A stretch of 64,000 nt of DNA from DATFKA01 sp042095835 (GTDB lineage Bacteria > Bacteroidota > Bacteroidia > Chitinophagales > Saprospiraceae): NCBI GenBank assembly GCA_042095835.1, contig JBELML010000014.1:16279-80278 (forward strand), written 5' to 3'. The translations under genes were made by a program, and so were the position numbers. The notes beneath the pieces were generated by a model. The model did no database searches, had not been told where the DNA came from, and saw only the letters and a list, made by a program, of their open reading frames with translations. Shown one piece after another: positions 24,612-33,653 of this stretch; position 1 is the stretch's first letter, and every line of letters starts with the position of its first letter.

Positions 24612-25526
24612 TTATTGGCGGGATAGAAAGCTATTCACTTGCAGGAAAAAGTCATTTTTCATTTTCTCTGCATCAATACTTTTGTAAAAAGTAATGATGC
24701 GACTACCATTATCTTTTGAGGTCATAATGGTTTGTGTAGTAGCCCATTCAGGGTGGCGAATAGCCTGTATTAGCGCTAAATCCCAGATCGTTCTGCTCTT
24801 TCGACCACCATCGAGGTGCTCAAACCATCGATCTAGTAATAGCCTACTGAGGGAGTGGTCTTGTGGTAGCTTTTCTTTTGTTTCCGCAAAATCAAAGGTC
24901 ATAGCTGCCGCGATATTGACGGGTATAACGTGCATTTCTACTTCAGATTCTAAAACCGTTTCGAGGGCTTGCACATCCATTACGCAATTGAAGTCCAATT
25001 TTTTATAAATGCCATCCTCAAAATCATAAGTAGATCCCAACCAATAAAGTCTGATTCTAGGAGCGATTGTTGGATCAATGAAGATAGCAGAACCAATATT
25101 CGTGAGGGCTCCCAGAGCAATGACATTCAGCTTTTTCTCCTCTGGTAATGCTTTGGTTTGTTGTATGATTTCATAGGCTGCCGCAGAATGCTGGGCTTGG
25201 TCTCCCCAATCAAACATTCTCGCTACACCTCCTCGGCGTGTTTTGACCGAGATGCCCAATTCTCCTAAAAGTACTTGATTAAGGCGATAGCTGTTCTCCA
25301 TTGACTGTGGAATGCTCCAATTGCTGGTCTGCCATTGTGTAGCATTGAGTGCCAGTACTTCCCATGAGGGTTCGATCAGGGTTGCTACCAAAGCATAGTA
25401 ATCATCAACTTCGTTGCCGGTATCTGCATCTAGTATGACGGAGAATTGGACATTATTTTGCCCATAAATTAGATTTCCGAAGCTCAAGAGAATGCAAAGG
25501 ACCACCAGTTGATATCGCTTTTGCAT
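24612..25526 (-). CDS. Secreted nucleoside hydrolase-like protein
   Basis: This 304-residue protein has a signal peptide (VVLCILLSFGNLIYG) and the calcium-binding N-terminal signature of inosine-uridine nucleoside hydrolases in the form ILDADTGNEVDDYYALVA, with the acidic cluster kept. Later family features include LNVIALGALTNIGSAI and WDLALIQA, the latter in the place of the canonical D-A aspartate region. It probably hydrolyses ribonucleosides in the periplasm or outside the cell. It lies 7 bp downstream of the SLC12-type transporter gene and is likely co-transcribed. Confidence 0.88.
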   Translation of the reverse strand: MQKRYQLVVLCILLSFGNLIYGQNNVQFSVILDADTGNEVDDYYALVATLIEPSWEVLALNATQWQTSNWSIPQSMENSYRLNQVLLGELGISVKTRRGGVARMFDWGDQAQHSAAAYEIIQQTKALPEEKKLNVIALGALTNIGSAIFIDPTIAPRIRLYWLGSTYDFEDGIYKKLDFNCVMDVQALETVLESEVEMHVIPVNIAAAMTFDFAETKEKLPQDHSLSRLLLDRWFEHLDGGRKSRTIWDLALIQAIRHPEWATTQTIMTSKDNGSRIITFYKSIDAEKMKNDFFLQVNSFLSRQ

Positions 25527-25533
25527 AAGCTGA

Positions 25534-27927
25534 TTATTTGATTTCTTTTTGCTCAGCAGCGTTCACAAAAAGGGTGTTGCCAATGTTGTCATAACCATCA
25601 AAGATTTCTTTTCCATGATGCTTGATGACTTCATCTCTAATACCAATAATGGTTAAATCTGCATCGCGAGACTTTTTGCGAATGACAGACTTGACTTCAA
25701 TACCGTCAGTCAATGGAATCGTCTCAATATTCTTTGGGGTAATCGGTAGTTTACCTGTTTCTACTAATTGATAAAGACGATTGCGCTCCTCTTCCATGTT
25801 TTCTTCAGGGAAGACCGCAAATATCTTGATATAGCCTTGAGCCCATTCCTTATGTCCTAAAAGGATATATCCAAGCAAGATCATCAAATTGGCATTGATA
25901 TAATCAGCAGAAGTGACCCAGATATGGATACTCTGCTTCAAACCATAACCCCGCTCTGTACTACCTAATATAATTAAATCAAAGTCTACAGATTTAATCA
26001 ATTTGAAATTTTCTACAATGGCTTCCAGGTTGTCTGGGTTCGTTTTAGAATATTCCAGAAGGAGTAGGTTGTTTTCGGTACCTGATATACCTGGTAGCTG
26101 TATCACTTGGGCAATAGCCGAGGTATAAGAGGGACTAATCAGTGTATCTACGTAAATATTACTGTTACTCTTCTCCGCCATTTTGATCAAACGCTCCTTG
26201 CAATACTTGGCCTCCTGGTGCGTCGACTTGGACAGATAGCCGGTAAGTTTATGGATATAAGAGCCAAACCCGTAGCGCTGAGATATCCAGCGCAGCAAAT
26301 CGAAGGCCCCCATACGCGTAAAGGAGTGCTCAGAGATACATACGGCTGAAGGACGCCAACTTAAAGTGGTCTCTTTCTCGGCAGATTGTAAGAAAACCTG
26401 TAGCTGGCGACTGAACTGAAAAATCACACCTTGGAAGATGAGTGCCATGTTCTTTTTGTCAGGATTGTACGTACTCACCAAGAAATAAAAAACCAGCATC
26501 AACAGTAATGCAAGAATAGCATAAGCCGCATTCATGAAAAACATCAAACCGAAACAGGCAATAGCACCAAACAAGGAAATATACCAGCGTGAGCGGAAAG
26601 TTGGTCGATATGATGGATCAGCCGCAAAATGCTGTAGAAAAGAGATTAAACATAAGGTACCATAGGTCACCATGAAGAACATAGAAATAATCTCTGCTAC
26701 AAAATCTAATTCTCCTATCATGATGAAGACAAAAGCCATGACCACCGTAGCAACTGTCGCATTAAAAGGTTCGTCGTTTTTGCCGCGACCTCTCGATAGC
26801 CAGAAATTAATACCTGCAGAAGGGAGTACCCGGTCTCTAGCAATGGCTTGCAAGGTTCGCGGGGCTACCAAGATAGATCCCAAAGCAGAGGAAATCGTGG
26901 CAGCAGCTAAACCTACCGGAATAATCCACCATCCTTGCCAAGCGATATCAGCCATGACTAGGCTACTGGTATCTGCCAATGCCTCCGGCGGTGCGGAGGA
27001 GGCTAGTTTAATAGCGATAAAGAAATAGACAACCATCCCCATGAGCGTACCCGCTAGAGTACCTAAAGGGATGGATCGACCTGGGTTTTTGAGGTCTCCA
27101 GATAGTCCTACACCAGCAGTCATACCTGTAAAGGCTGGAAAGATGATCGCAAATACCGTGAAGAATCCAGGAATCTCTCTAGGTACTGTAGGTTCGTTGG
27201 TGGTATTGATCCGCTGTAAATTGGGATCAGCAGGTTCTAGGAAGGTCTGATTCGTTTGGTTTTGGTTAATGCTGTCTTCGAGTTGGGCGGTTTCGGTATC
27301 TACGCCATTATTACCTATTTGATCTACCTGAGTCACTCTGGCAAATGGATCAAGGCTGTTGTTTTTGCTATAGTCAGTTGTGCCTATAAAAAAGGCTACT
27401 AAGGATAAAAATAAGGTCACCACTACCACGTACAAAGCTTTGACACCAAGGTCGGCTCCTTTGATGAGTACAATGGCTACTAGTATAATTAAGGCAGGAA
27501 TACTCACGGTCTGTTTACGCTCCAAGAACCATATTAAAGTAGGATGCAGGGCATAGGTATCCAGTAAGTATTCAAAGAGAGAGCTAAACGCCTCCGCAAA
27601 AGCCATGATATAAAAGGCTACACTAATCGCCTGCGAAAAATAAAGGGCAATCCCAATAGAAGAGCCAATAACCAAACCAAATGAGCGGGAGATGATATAA
27701 TATTCTCCTCCACCTTCCACTTTCTGATTGGTCGCAATTTCTCCAATGGCCATAGCAGTAGGAATCGTCACAGCATGGCCAATCAATATAATAGCCATGG
27801 TGCCAGCTAAGCCAACTACCCCAACGGCATATCCAAAACGTAGGAACATGATGGCTCCCAATACCGTAGAAATTGCGGTGAAAAATACGGGAGCTGTTCC
27901 AAACTGGTTCTTACTTGTTGTACTCAT
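25534..27927 (-). CDS. SLC12-like cation-chloride/amino-acid transporter
   Basis: This 797-residue protein has an APC-superfamily core of about 12 helices with VEGGGEYYIISRSFGLVIGSSIGIA, the motif typical of cation-chloride cotransporters, and an acidic insert at about 210-245 (NGVDTETAQLEDSINQNQTN). The C-terminal ~280 residues are soluble and resemble the SLC12 C-terminal domain, with a Rossmann-like LIILGSTERGYGL. The overall plan is that of a bacterial NKCC/KCC homologue, predicted to move Na/K and Cl across the inner membrane or amino acids. The exact substrate is not evident. Confidence 0.87.
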   Translation of the reverse strand: MSTTSKNQFGTAPVFFTAISTVLGAIMFLRFGYAVGVVGLAGTMAIILIGHAVTIPTAMAIGEIATNQKVEGGGEYYIISRSFGLVIGSSIGIALYFSQAISVAFYIMAFAEAFSSLFEYLLDTYALHPTLIWFLERKQTVSIPALIILVAIVLIKGADLGVKALYVVVVTLFLSLVAFFIGTTDYSKNNSLDPFARVTQVDQIGNNGVDTETAQLEDSINQNQTNQTFLEPADPNLQRINTTNEPTVPREIPGFFTVFAIIFPAFTGMTAGVGLSGDLKNPGRSIPLGTLAGTLMGMVVYFFIAIKLASSAPPEALADTSSLVMADIAWQGWWIIPVGLAAATISSALGSILVAPRTLQAIARDRVLPSAGINFWLSRGRGKNDEPFNATVATVVMAFVFIMIGELDFVAEIISMFFMVTYGTLCLISFLQHFAADPSYRPTFRSRWYISLFGAIACFGLMFFMNAAYAILALLLMLVFYFLVSTYNPDKKNMALIFQGVIFQFSRQLQVFLQSAEKETTLSWRPSAVCISEHSFTRMGAFDLLRWISQRYGFGSYIHKLTGYLSKSTHQEAKYCKERLIKMAEKSNSNIYVDTLISPSYTSAIAQVIQLPGISGTENNLLLLEYSKTNPDNLEAIVENFKLIKSVDFDLIILGSTERGYGLKQSIHIWVTSADYINANLMILLGYILLGHKEWAQGYIKIFAVFPEENMEEERNRLYQLVETGKLPITPKNIETIPLTDGIEVKSVIRKKSRDADLTIIGIRDEVIKHHGKEIFDGYDNIGNTLFVNAAEQKEIK

Positions 27928-28011
27928 TTAGAGAATGATGTAATTACTGAGGAAGACGAGCTTAGGCGTCTTTTGTCAGTAGTGATATATTTTTTTAGAA
28001 TTCCTGATGCT

Positions 28012-28341
28012 TTATTTACTAATGCGTTTACCCCAGATAATCTTATCGATGAGTTGTATCGTTATATCTTGTTCAATGGTGATTTGACAACTCAATCGCG
28101 GATAGCCAAAACGCTTGGCAGCTTTATCATGCCAGTGCTTGGGTGCTGGTTCTCCTTTGCTGATCAGAACGCCACAAGTTGCACAGATACCATTCCCTCC
28201 ACAGTTGAGCTTATTGGTGATCGGCACATAAGGGCTTAAGTCATAGTCAAGCAGGAGTGTTCGCAAATTACTACCCTTTGGAGCTTCAAAAGTATGCGTT
28301 TTTTCTTGTTGATCCACTACATTTATTATCGGCATAATCAA
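28012..28341 (-). CDS. 2Fe-2S ferredoxin-type protein
   Basis: This 109-residue protein has four cysteines at 47, 53, 56 and 85 in the plant-type spacing: CGGNGICATC then RLSCQ. The fold fits beta-grasp ferredoxins of the Rieske-unrelated fer2 family. It overlaps the PrsW-family gene by 4 bp (ATGA), so translation is coupled. It probably transfers electrons to an unknown partner; no oxygenase or reductase is adjacent. Confidence 0.9.
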   Translation of the reverse strand: MIMPIINVVDQQEKTHTFEAPKGSNLRTLLLDYDLSPYVPITNKLNCGGNGICATCGVLISKGEPAPKHWHDKAAKRFGYPRLSCQITIEQDITIQLIDKIIWGKRISK

Positions 28342-29087
28342 GATTCTTCAATTTTTTCGCTTGCTGATGTTGGTTCAATGCTGGGACTTGAATCTTCGAC
28401 TGCTGCTGGCTCGAAGGGAGAATTGGATTGCTGCTCCTTGATCAATTTGATAGAAAAGAAGATAGCTGTGCCCAGCGTGACTAAAGCCAATACAATCAAA
28501 CCATCGTAGATTTGCTGAATTACAAAAAAGTCATATAAACCATGTACGCCTATGGGAATAAGCCAACCGAGCCACAAAAATCTTTTCTTCTTCTTTTCTT
28601 CCTTTGCAAATTTGGCCTTGCCCACAAAGAAACCCATGATGGCCGCAAAGCAAGCGTGGGCTGGCACCGCAGTAAACCCTCTGAGTACAGTAGTAGTCAT
28701 TTCAAATTGATAAGCATAAAAAACATTCTCCAACATTGCGAAACCCATACCAATCATCATGGCATATACAATCCCGTCAATAGGTTCATTAAAAAAGCTT
28801 TGCCGATAAGGATAAAGCCTCAAAACGGCGTATTTAAGACTTTCCTCTGTCAAGGAAATGAGGATGAAGGAATAGATAATGGTCAATAAAATGGTGCTAT
28901 TGCCAGCAATCCCTAAGCGATCAAACAAGGCTTGTAGTTCAAATAGAGGGAAGGTGATCAGTATACCTAAAAGAAAGCATAGCACTAGCGGAAAAACAGC
29001 CTCTTTCTCGTACCGATCAGCTCGGTAGATGAAAAAAATGATGAGTAAACATGGCAGAATAGCTAATGCAACTTGCAAGATAAACAT
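28338..29087 (-). CDS. PrsW-family intramembrane metalloprotease
   Basis: This 249-residue polytopic protein has about eight helices with PrsW/CPBP-like motifs: SLTEESLKYAVLRLYPY (Glu-Glu), DGIVYAMMIGMGFAMLENVFYAY, ACFAAIMGFFVGKAKF with a His-rich context (VPAHACF), and IGVHGLYDFFVI. In Bacillus, PrsW cleaves an anti-sigma factor; related proteins have other substrates. The C-terminal tail (about 215-249) is low-complexity Ser/Glu-rich and soluble. It overlaps the ferredoxin gene by 4 bp, a pairing I cannot explain. Confidence 0.85.
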   Translation of the reverse strand: MFILQVALAILPCLLIIFFIYRADRYEKEAVFPLVLCFLLGILITFPLFELQALFDRLGIAGNSTILLTIIYSFILISLTEESLKYAVLRLYPYRQSFFNEPIDGIVYAMMIGMGFAMLENVFYAYQFEMTTTVLRGFTAVPAHACFAAIMGFFVGKAKFAKEEKKKKRFLWLGWLIPIGVHGLYDFFVIQQIYDGLIVLALVTLGTAIFFSIKLIKEQQSNSPFEPAAVEDSSPSIEPTSASEKIEES

Positions 29088-29108
29088 GGGTTCATTTTTT
29101 GAAACAAA

Positions 29109-30221
29109 TCATCGATTATTGATGGTTTTCAAGACCCTATCATAATTATCAATCTGGCTACGCCAATCGTAGCGCTCTACTGTTTTGGACAAAAGCATAG
29201 CAGATCGACGAGTCGCCTCAATTTCTAAGACGGCTTTTTTCAATAAAGGGTACAGGTCTTTCTCTTCTTTGTAAAAATACAATGTTTTTTCCGTCTCAGG
29301 TAGGTGTTCGGGATAGGCTAGTCGATCTGGCAAAATTGGGTAGGTATGGCAGTACATAGCCTCCACGACGCTTGCCCCAAAAAAATCCTGATTAGAGGTG
29401 ACGAGCAAGATGTCTGCCAAGTGTAAATATGATTTAAATTGCTCCTCATCTACCACGTATCCAAAGTGTAATAGTTCATTGGCCAATCGCTGCTGTGCCT
29501 CTTTAAAAATAGCGGGCATTTTTCCATAGGCTTCTCCCAAAACAATCAATTGAAAAGGGATGGCCTCTGCTTTTAAGCGAAAGAGCGCTTTGAAAAAAGC
29601 CTCCGGGCCTTTGTCATACTCCCAACGATGGTTCCATAAAAGTACGGGCACTGCCTCTTTTTTCGGAATCGTAGAGATGTTTAATTGTTGTAGGTCTAAT
29701 GCCAAATGTAATACCTGGCTCTTTTCTCTCAGTTGGGGTACAAGGTGGCTGGTTTGAAAGTCGGGAAACTGCTTTAAGAACGAAGGTAGACTTCCTAAAA
29801 AGCTTTCTAAATGATAATGGGAGTTAAAAAGGAGGCGATCTGCGACTAAGGCAGAGGTGTAATTGATAAAGCCATATTGATTGTGGCGTTGCAGTTTAAC
29901 ATCTGGATCGGTATCAGACCAAGGATAGGTGATTTGATTTTCGTGAAAATATAAGGCCACAGGTACCTGCGCCGTTTTCTTTTTTGTCATAGCCAGGAAG
30001 GTGGCTAAATCTAGCATGTCAGTCGCTAATAGGAGATCTGTCTTGTCGATAGTTTTGAGGAATTGCTCTGCCAATGCGACGGCACCACCATACATACGCC
30101 ACTTCCAAAAGCGACCAGGTAAGGTAAGGAGCTGCACATCGTGTCGACTGAACTTTTGTAGACCAAGCGCCCATTGTCGATGGGATCCCGTAAAAAAAGG
30201 TTCAATTAAAGTAATATGCAT
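29109..30221 (-). CDS. tRNA-queuosine mannosyltransferase-like glycosyltransferase (DUF3524 type)
   Basis: The N-terminus LIEPFFTGSHRQWALGLQ and RFWKWRMYGGAVALA are characteristic of the DUF3524 family, which includes human GTDC1/QTMAN, the enzyme that mannosylates queuosine in tRNA-Asp. The C-terminal GT-B half shows a GT4-like nucleotide-sugar site with LLVTSNQDFFGASVVEAMYC. The 370-residue length fits. The substrate in bacteria is not settled, so tRNA modification is inferred from homology. It lies 21 bp upstream of the PrsW-family gene on the same strand and may share its message. Confidence 0.85.
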   Translation of the reverse strand: MHITLIEPFFTGSHRQWALGLQKFSRHDVQLLTLPGRFWKWRMYGGAVALAEQFLKTIDKTDLLLATDMLDLATFLAMTKKKTAQVPVALYFHENQITYPWSDTDPDVKLQRHNQYGFINYTSALVADRLLFNSHYHLESFLGSLPSFLKQFPDFQTSHLVPQLREKSQVLHLALDLQQLNISTIPKKEAVPVLLWNHRWEYDKGPEAFFKALFRLKAEAIPFQLIVLGEAYGKMPAIFKEAQQRLANELLHFGYVVDEEQFKSYLHLADILLVTSNQDFFGASVVEAMYCHTYPILPDRLAYPEHLPETEKTLYFYKEEKDLYPLLKKAVLEIEATRRSAMLLSKTVERYDWRSQIDNYDRVLKTINNR

Positions 30222-30270
30222 GATCTATTTCTTATCTTTAAGATAGCAACTCACTCCAAGGTAAAACCTT

Positions 30271-31572
30271 ATGTCGGATTATTCAGCATTAAAATCTCCC
30301 TTATCCTCCATGGAGGAATTACAAAAAGAATTGGACCTGAAGCAACTTCAGGTCAACGGATTGCTGAACCTGACACAGGCCATCAATAATAACGTCAAAG
30401 CCAAAGGACTGTACGAGATGTATAAGTCCTTTATTGGCTGGGAGCTAGGCGTCCAAAAAATGGCCCTCTATATCAAAAGTGCAGCCGGTCAATGGGAATG
30501 TACCTCTTCTATTGGTTTAGCAGAAGACCTTTGTAAGAAAGATATTGGCACGGAACTGAGCCAGTTCAAGGAACTGAGTCACCTTGAGGAGCGTGATCAT
30601 CCTCTAATTAGGGAATTCGAAATTGTTATTCCTGTTTTGCACAAGGAGACCCCAATCGCCTACGTATTTATTGGGGATTTGGGAGAGAATGAGGATATGT
30701 ATAATAAAGTGCAATTCATCACTACAATTACCAATATCATCGCGGTAGCCATTGAAAACAAACGGCTATTCAAAAAGCAAATTGAGCAGGAAAAACTGAA
30801 AAAAGAAATTGAGTTGGCCGCCGAGGTGCAGCAGATGTTCATGCCTTCGATCTTGCCAATGACGCGGGAGTATGAGTTTGACTATATCTACAAACCTCAA
30901 TTGTCTGTAGGTGGAGACTATTTCGATTTTATTGAGTTCGAAGATGGTAAAATTGTATTCTGTGTAGGAGACTTTACGGGCAAAGGACTCGCCGCTGCCA
31001 TGCTTATGGCCAATTTTCAGGCGAGCTTCCATACCTTAGTGAATCGCAGGATTGATTTGACCGACTTTGTCAGAAAACTGAATCGCTCCGTAAATGAGTT
31101 GACCCAAGGTGATCGGTTTATTACTTTTTTTATAGCAGAGTATGATGTGCATAAGCGTATTTTGAAATATGTAAATGCGGGGCATAATCCGCCGATTTTA
31201 CTCAATAAAGACGAGTTGTTTGAGCTAAAGAAAGGTACCATTATGCTGGGGCCTTATGAAGACCTGCCAAAACTAGAAGTCGGCACCGTACAAATCGATA
31301 AAGAAGCATTAATCTTGTCTTTTACAGACGGCCTGACGGAGTTGAGAGACGAGACGGGACATATGCTTACCGAGGAGAAGCTTCACGACTTCATGAAGGA
31401 GCATTGGCAGTTGCAGGCAACGGACTTCAATAAAGAACTTACCCAGTTTATCAATCAGTTTAAAGGAAGTGCTTCCTACTTGGACGATTTCACTGTACTG
31501 ACATGCAAGCTATACTGTCCTGACGCTCGCCAGCATTTTGTAGAACGCTCTTTCCAGAAAAGGAAACTGTGA
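30271..31572 (+). CDS. GAF-PP2C (SpoIIE-type) serine phosphatase
   Basis: This 433-residue cytoplasmic protein has an N-terminal GAF-like sensor (about 20-170) preceded by a helix, a short coiled coil (LFKKQIEQEKLKKEIELAAEVQ), and a SpoIIE/RsbU-type PP2C domain. Phosphatase signatures are SVGGDYFDFIEF (metal Asp), FCVGDFTGKGLAAAMLMA, YVNAGHNPP and ILSFTDGLTELRDETG with a final acidic DDFTVLTC. Such proteins dephosphorylate anti-sigma antagonists in partner-switching. No kinase or STAS partner is adjacent. Divergent from the DUF3524 gene. Confidence 0.92.
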   Translation: MSDYSALKSPLSSMEELQKELDLKQLQVNGLLNLTQAINNNVKAKGLYEMYKSFIGWELGVQKMALYIKSAAGQWECTSSIGLAEDLCKKDIGTELSQFKELSHLEERDHPLIREFEIVIPVLHKETPIAYVFIGDLGENEDMYNKVQFITTITNIIAVAIENKRLFKKQIEQEKLKKEIELAAEVQQMFMPSILPMTREYEFDYIYKPQLSVGGDYFDFIEFEDGKIVFCVGDFTGKGLAAAMLMANFQASFHTLVNRRIDLTDFVRKLNRSVNELTQGDRFITFFIAEYDVHKRILKYVNAGHNPPILLNKDELFELKKGTIMLGPYEDLPKLEVGTVQIDKEALILSFTDGLTELRDETGHMLTEEKLHDFMKEHWQLQATDFNKELTQFINQFKGSASYLDDFTVLTCKLYCPDARQHFVERSFQKRKL

Positions 31573-31636
31573 TACCTTGCTTTTAGGATCGATTAAACTA
31601 CATCTCACTTAGCTTTACTATACTACTATTTAGATT

Positions 31637-32218
31637 ATGAAGGTTTGTTTCGTTTTATTTGATAAAATAACGCTTTTAGATTTCATAGGTATTTATGATC
31701 CATTGAGTCGTATTCAGTCCAAAAAATTGATGGATGACTTTTCTTGGGACTTGGTCGCCATGACTCCTGAAATCAAGGACAGTTTTGGATTAACGATCAA
31801 GGTGGATAAGGTCCTGCCTGATCTGGGAGCCTACGATATGGTCATTATTCCTGGAGGCTTTGGTACGCGGCCTTTGCAGTTCGATACGCCTTTTGTGAAT
31901 TGGATTAAAACGGCCAATGCTGAATCCTATAAAGTCTCGGTTTGTACAGGTAGCCTGCTCCTAGGAGCTGCGGGCTGGTTGGAGGGAAAAGTAGCGACAA
32001 CCAATTTTGGTGCCTATGATCTACTTGATAGATGGTGCGACCAAGTGGTCGCCAAGCGGATCGTTCAGGATGGAAAAATAATCACGGCGGGAGCTGTAGC
32101 TACCTCTCTGGATGTAGGTTTGTATATTTGCAATCAACTGGTCGGTGCTGAAAAAACCGAAATCATCCGCAAAAGTATGGACTATTATCCAAGTACGTTC
32201 GAAATTTTAAAACACTGA
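31637..32218 (+). CDS. DJ-1/PfpI-family protein
   Basis: This 193-residue protein has the class-I glutamine amidotransferase-like DJ-1 fold, with the nucleophile elbow SVCTGSLLLGAAGWL (Cys103) and an acidic N-terminal strand FVLFDKITLLDFIGIYDPL, which places it in the subgroup of isonitrile hydratase or InhA-like proteins. The following segment ATTNFGAYDLL is also family-typical. The actual reaction is uncertain. The stop overlaps the esterase start by one base (TGATG), so three genes (31637-33653) appear to be one operon. Confidence 0.88.
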   Translation: MKVCFVLFDKITLLDFIGIYDPLSRIQSKKLMDDFSWDLVAMTPEIKDSFGLTIKVDKVLPDLGAYDMVIIPGGFGTRPLQFDTPFVNWIKTANAESYKVSVCTGSLLLGAAGWLEGKVATTNFGAYDLLDRWCDQVVAKRIVQDGKIITAGAVATSLDVGLYICNQLVGAEKTEIIRKSMDYYPSTFEILKH

Positions 32219-33123
32219 TGCTAAGGAAATTTCTTTTCTGCTGTTTTATTCTGCTCGCCGCCTGCCAAACCCAGGAGCAGTTGAAGACTGGACCGGTCAA
32301 AGCTGCTTTCGGTACCGTGGTCAGGCTAGAACAAGTTCAATCAGAGCAGGTTAAAGACCGTAAGGTTGATGTATGGTTGCCAGATGGGTATACCAAGAAT
32401 GAAAAATACCAAGTCTTGTATATGCACGATGGACAAATGCTATTTGATACAAGTATCACCTGGAATAAACAAGAATGGCAATTAGACGAGGCACTACAGC
32501 AACTCATTAATGATAAAAAGGTGCCGCCTACGATTGTCGTTGGTATTTGGAATACAGACCGTAGGCATGCTGAATATTTCCCACAGCAAGCTTTCGAAAG
32601 TTTACCCAAAACTAGTCAGCAAAAGCTATCAGACCAGATTCAATCGGATGCCTACCTAAAGTACATTGTGGAGGAAGTCAAACCGCTCATTGATCAGCAA
32701 TTTTCTACCCATACAGATGCTGAACATACCTTTATCGGTGGCTCTAGTATGGGCGGACTCATTTCTATGTATGCATTGTGTGAATATCCGGAAGTCTTTG
32801 GAGGAGCGATGTGTTTGTCTACGCACTGGATTGGATACGAACGATCTGATGATAATCCTGTACCACAGGCATTTGTTGATTATCTGTTAGAAAAATTGCC
32901 AGAACCCCATGCGCATAAGTTCTATTTTGATTATGGAACAGAGACACTCGATCAGTATTACGAGCCACATCAATTGAGGGTAGATTCGGTTATGATTGCT
33001 AAAGACTACGACAATCGATTTTGGAAAACAGCTAAATTTCCAGGTGCTGATCATTCTGAGAAGTCTTGGGCAAAACGACTACACATTCCATTGACATTTG
33101 TATTATCTTCCACGCCATTATGA
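32218..33123 (+). CDS. Esterase-fold (EstD/Fes-like) lipoprotein hydrolase
   Basis: The start has a lipoprotein signal (FILLAACQTQ, Cys16). The rest is an alpha/beta-hydrolase of the esterase D/enterochelin-esterase family: VDVWLPDG and YQVLYMHDGQMLFD near the start, PPTIVVGIWN, the nucleophile elbow FIGGSSMGGLISMYAL (Ser), an acid near FYFDYGTETLD and a C-terminal GADHSEKSW supplying the histidine. It probably cleaves esters at the cell surface or periplasm. It overlaps the preceding stop by 1 bp and the following start by 4 bp. Confidence 0.88.
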   Translation: MLRKFLFCCFILLAACQTQEQLKTGPVKAAFGTVVRLEQVQSEQVKDRKVDVWLPDGYTKNEKYQVLYMHDGQMLFDTSITWNKQEWQLDEALQQLINDKKVPPTIVVGIWNTDRRHAEYFPQQAFESLPKTSQQKLSDQIQSDAYLKYIVEEVKPLIDQQFSTHTDAEHTFIGGSSMGGLISMYALCEYPEVFGGAMCLSTHWIGYERSDDNPVPQAFVDYLLEKLPEPHAHKFYFDYGTETLDQYYEPHQLRVDSVMIAKDYDNRFWKTAKFPGADHSEKSWAKRLHIPLTFVLSSTPL

Positions 33124-33653
33124 AACTAGAGATCACTTTAAGCGAACAAGATTATTTAACACATCAGTTGTTTATTGCTTCTCAATCGGAGAGTGTGATT
33201 AAAAAAAGGCGGGTCGGACGTATTGTCATCCCGATTATTTATTTGTTGATTGGTGTGCCGTTTTTCTTATGGAACAGTAACGGTCCAGGTATCTTTTTTA
33301 TCATTATCGGCATCTTGTGGTTTTTCTTTTATCCTTTCTATTCCAGATATCGATATAAAAGGCACTATCAAAACTATATCAAACAGTATTACCAACCGCG
33401 GATTGGCCAAGCTGCAAGTATGCATTTTTCTCATTCACTAATCAAGACAAAAGATCATACTGGGAAAGCAGAGATCAAGATGGAACAAGTTGATCAGCTC
33501 GTAGAAATAGGCCAGCATTATTTTATACAGCTGAAAAATCATCAGACCTTTATTATTCCTAAAGATCAAATCAAAGACCGCTCTGGTTTCACAACTTTCT
33601 TCGAGGGATTAGATATTGATATTGTCGATCAGCAAAATTGGCGCTGGACCTAA
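33120..33653 (+). CDS. YcxB-like membrane protein
   Basis: Using the ATG at 33120 (overlapping the esterase stop as ATGA), the product is 177 residues. It begins KLEITLSEQDYLTHQLF, then two hydrophobic segments (IVIPIIYLLIGVPFFLW and FFIIIGILWFFFYPF) and a C-terminal soluble half ending in the YcxB-typical pattern of an IPKDQ loop and phenylalanine-rich strand (HYFIQLKNHQTFIIPKDQI). The family's function is unknown. A longer upstream extension of the frame overlaps the esterase and lacks family similarity. Confidence 0.8.
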   Translation: MKLEITLSEQDYLTHQLFIASQSESVIKKRRVGRIVIPIIYLLIGVPFFLWNSNGPGIFFIIIGILWFFFYPFYSRYRYKRHYQNYIKQYYQPRIGQAASMHFSHSLIKTKDHTGKAEIKMEQVDQLVEIGQHYFIQLKNHQTFIIPKDQIKDRSGFTTFFEGLDIDIVDQQNWRWT

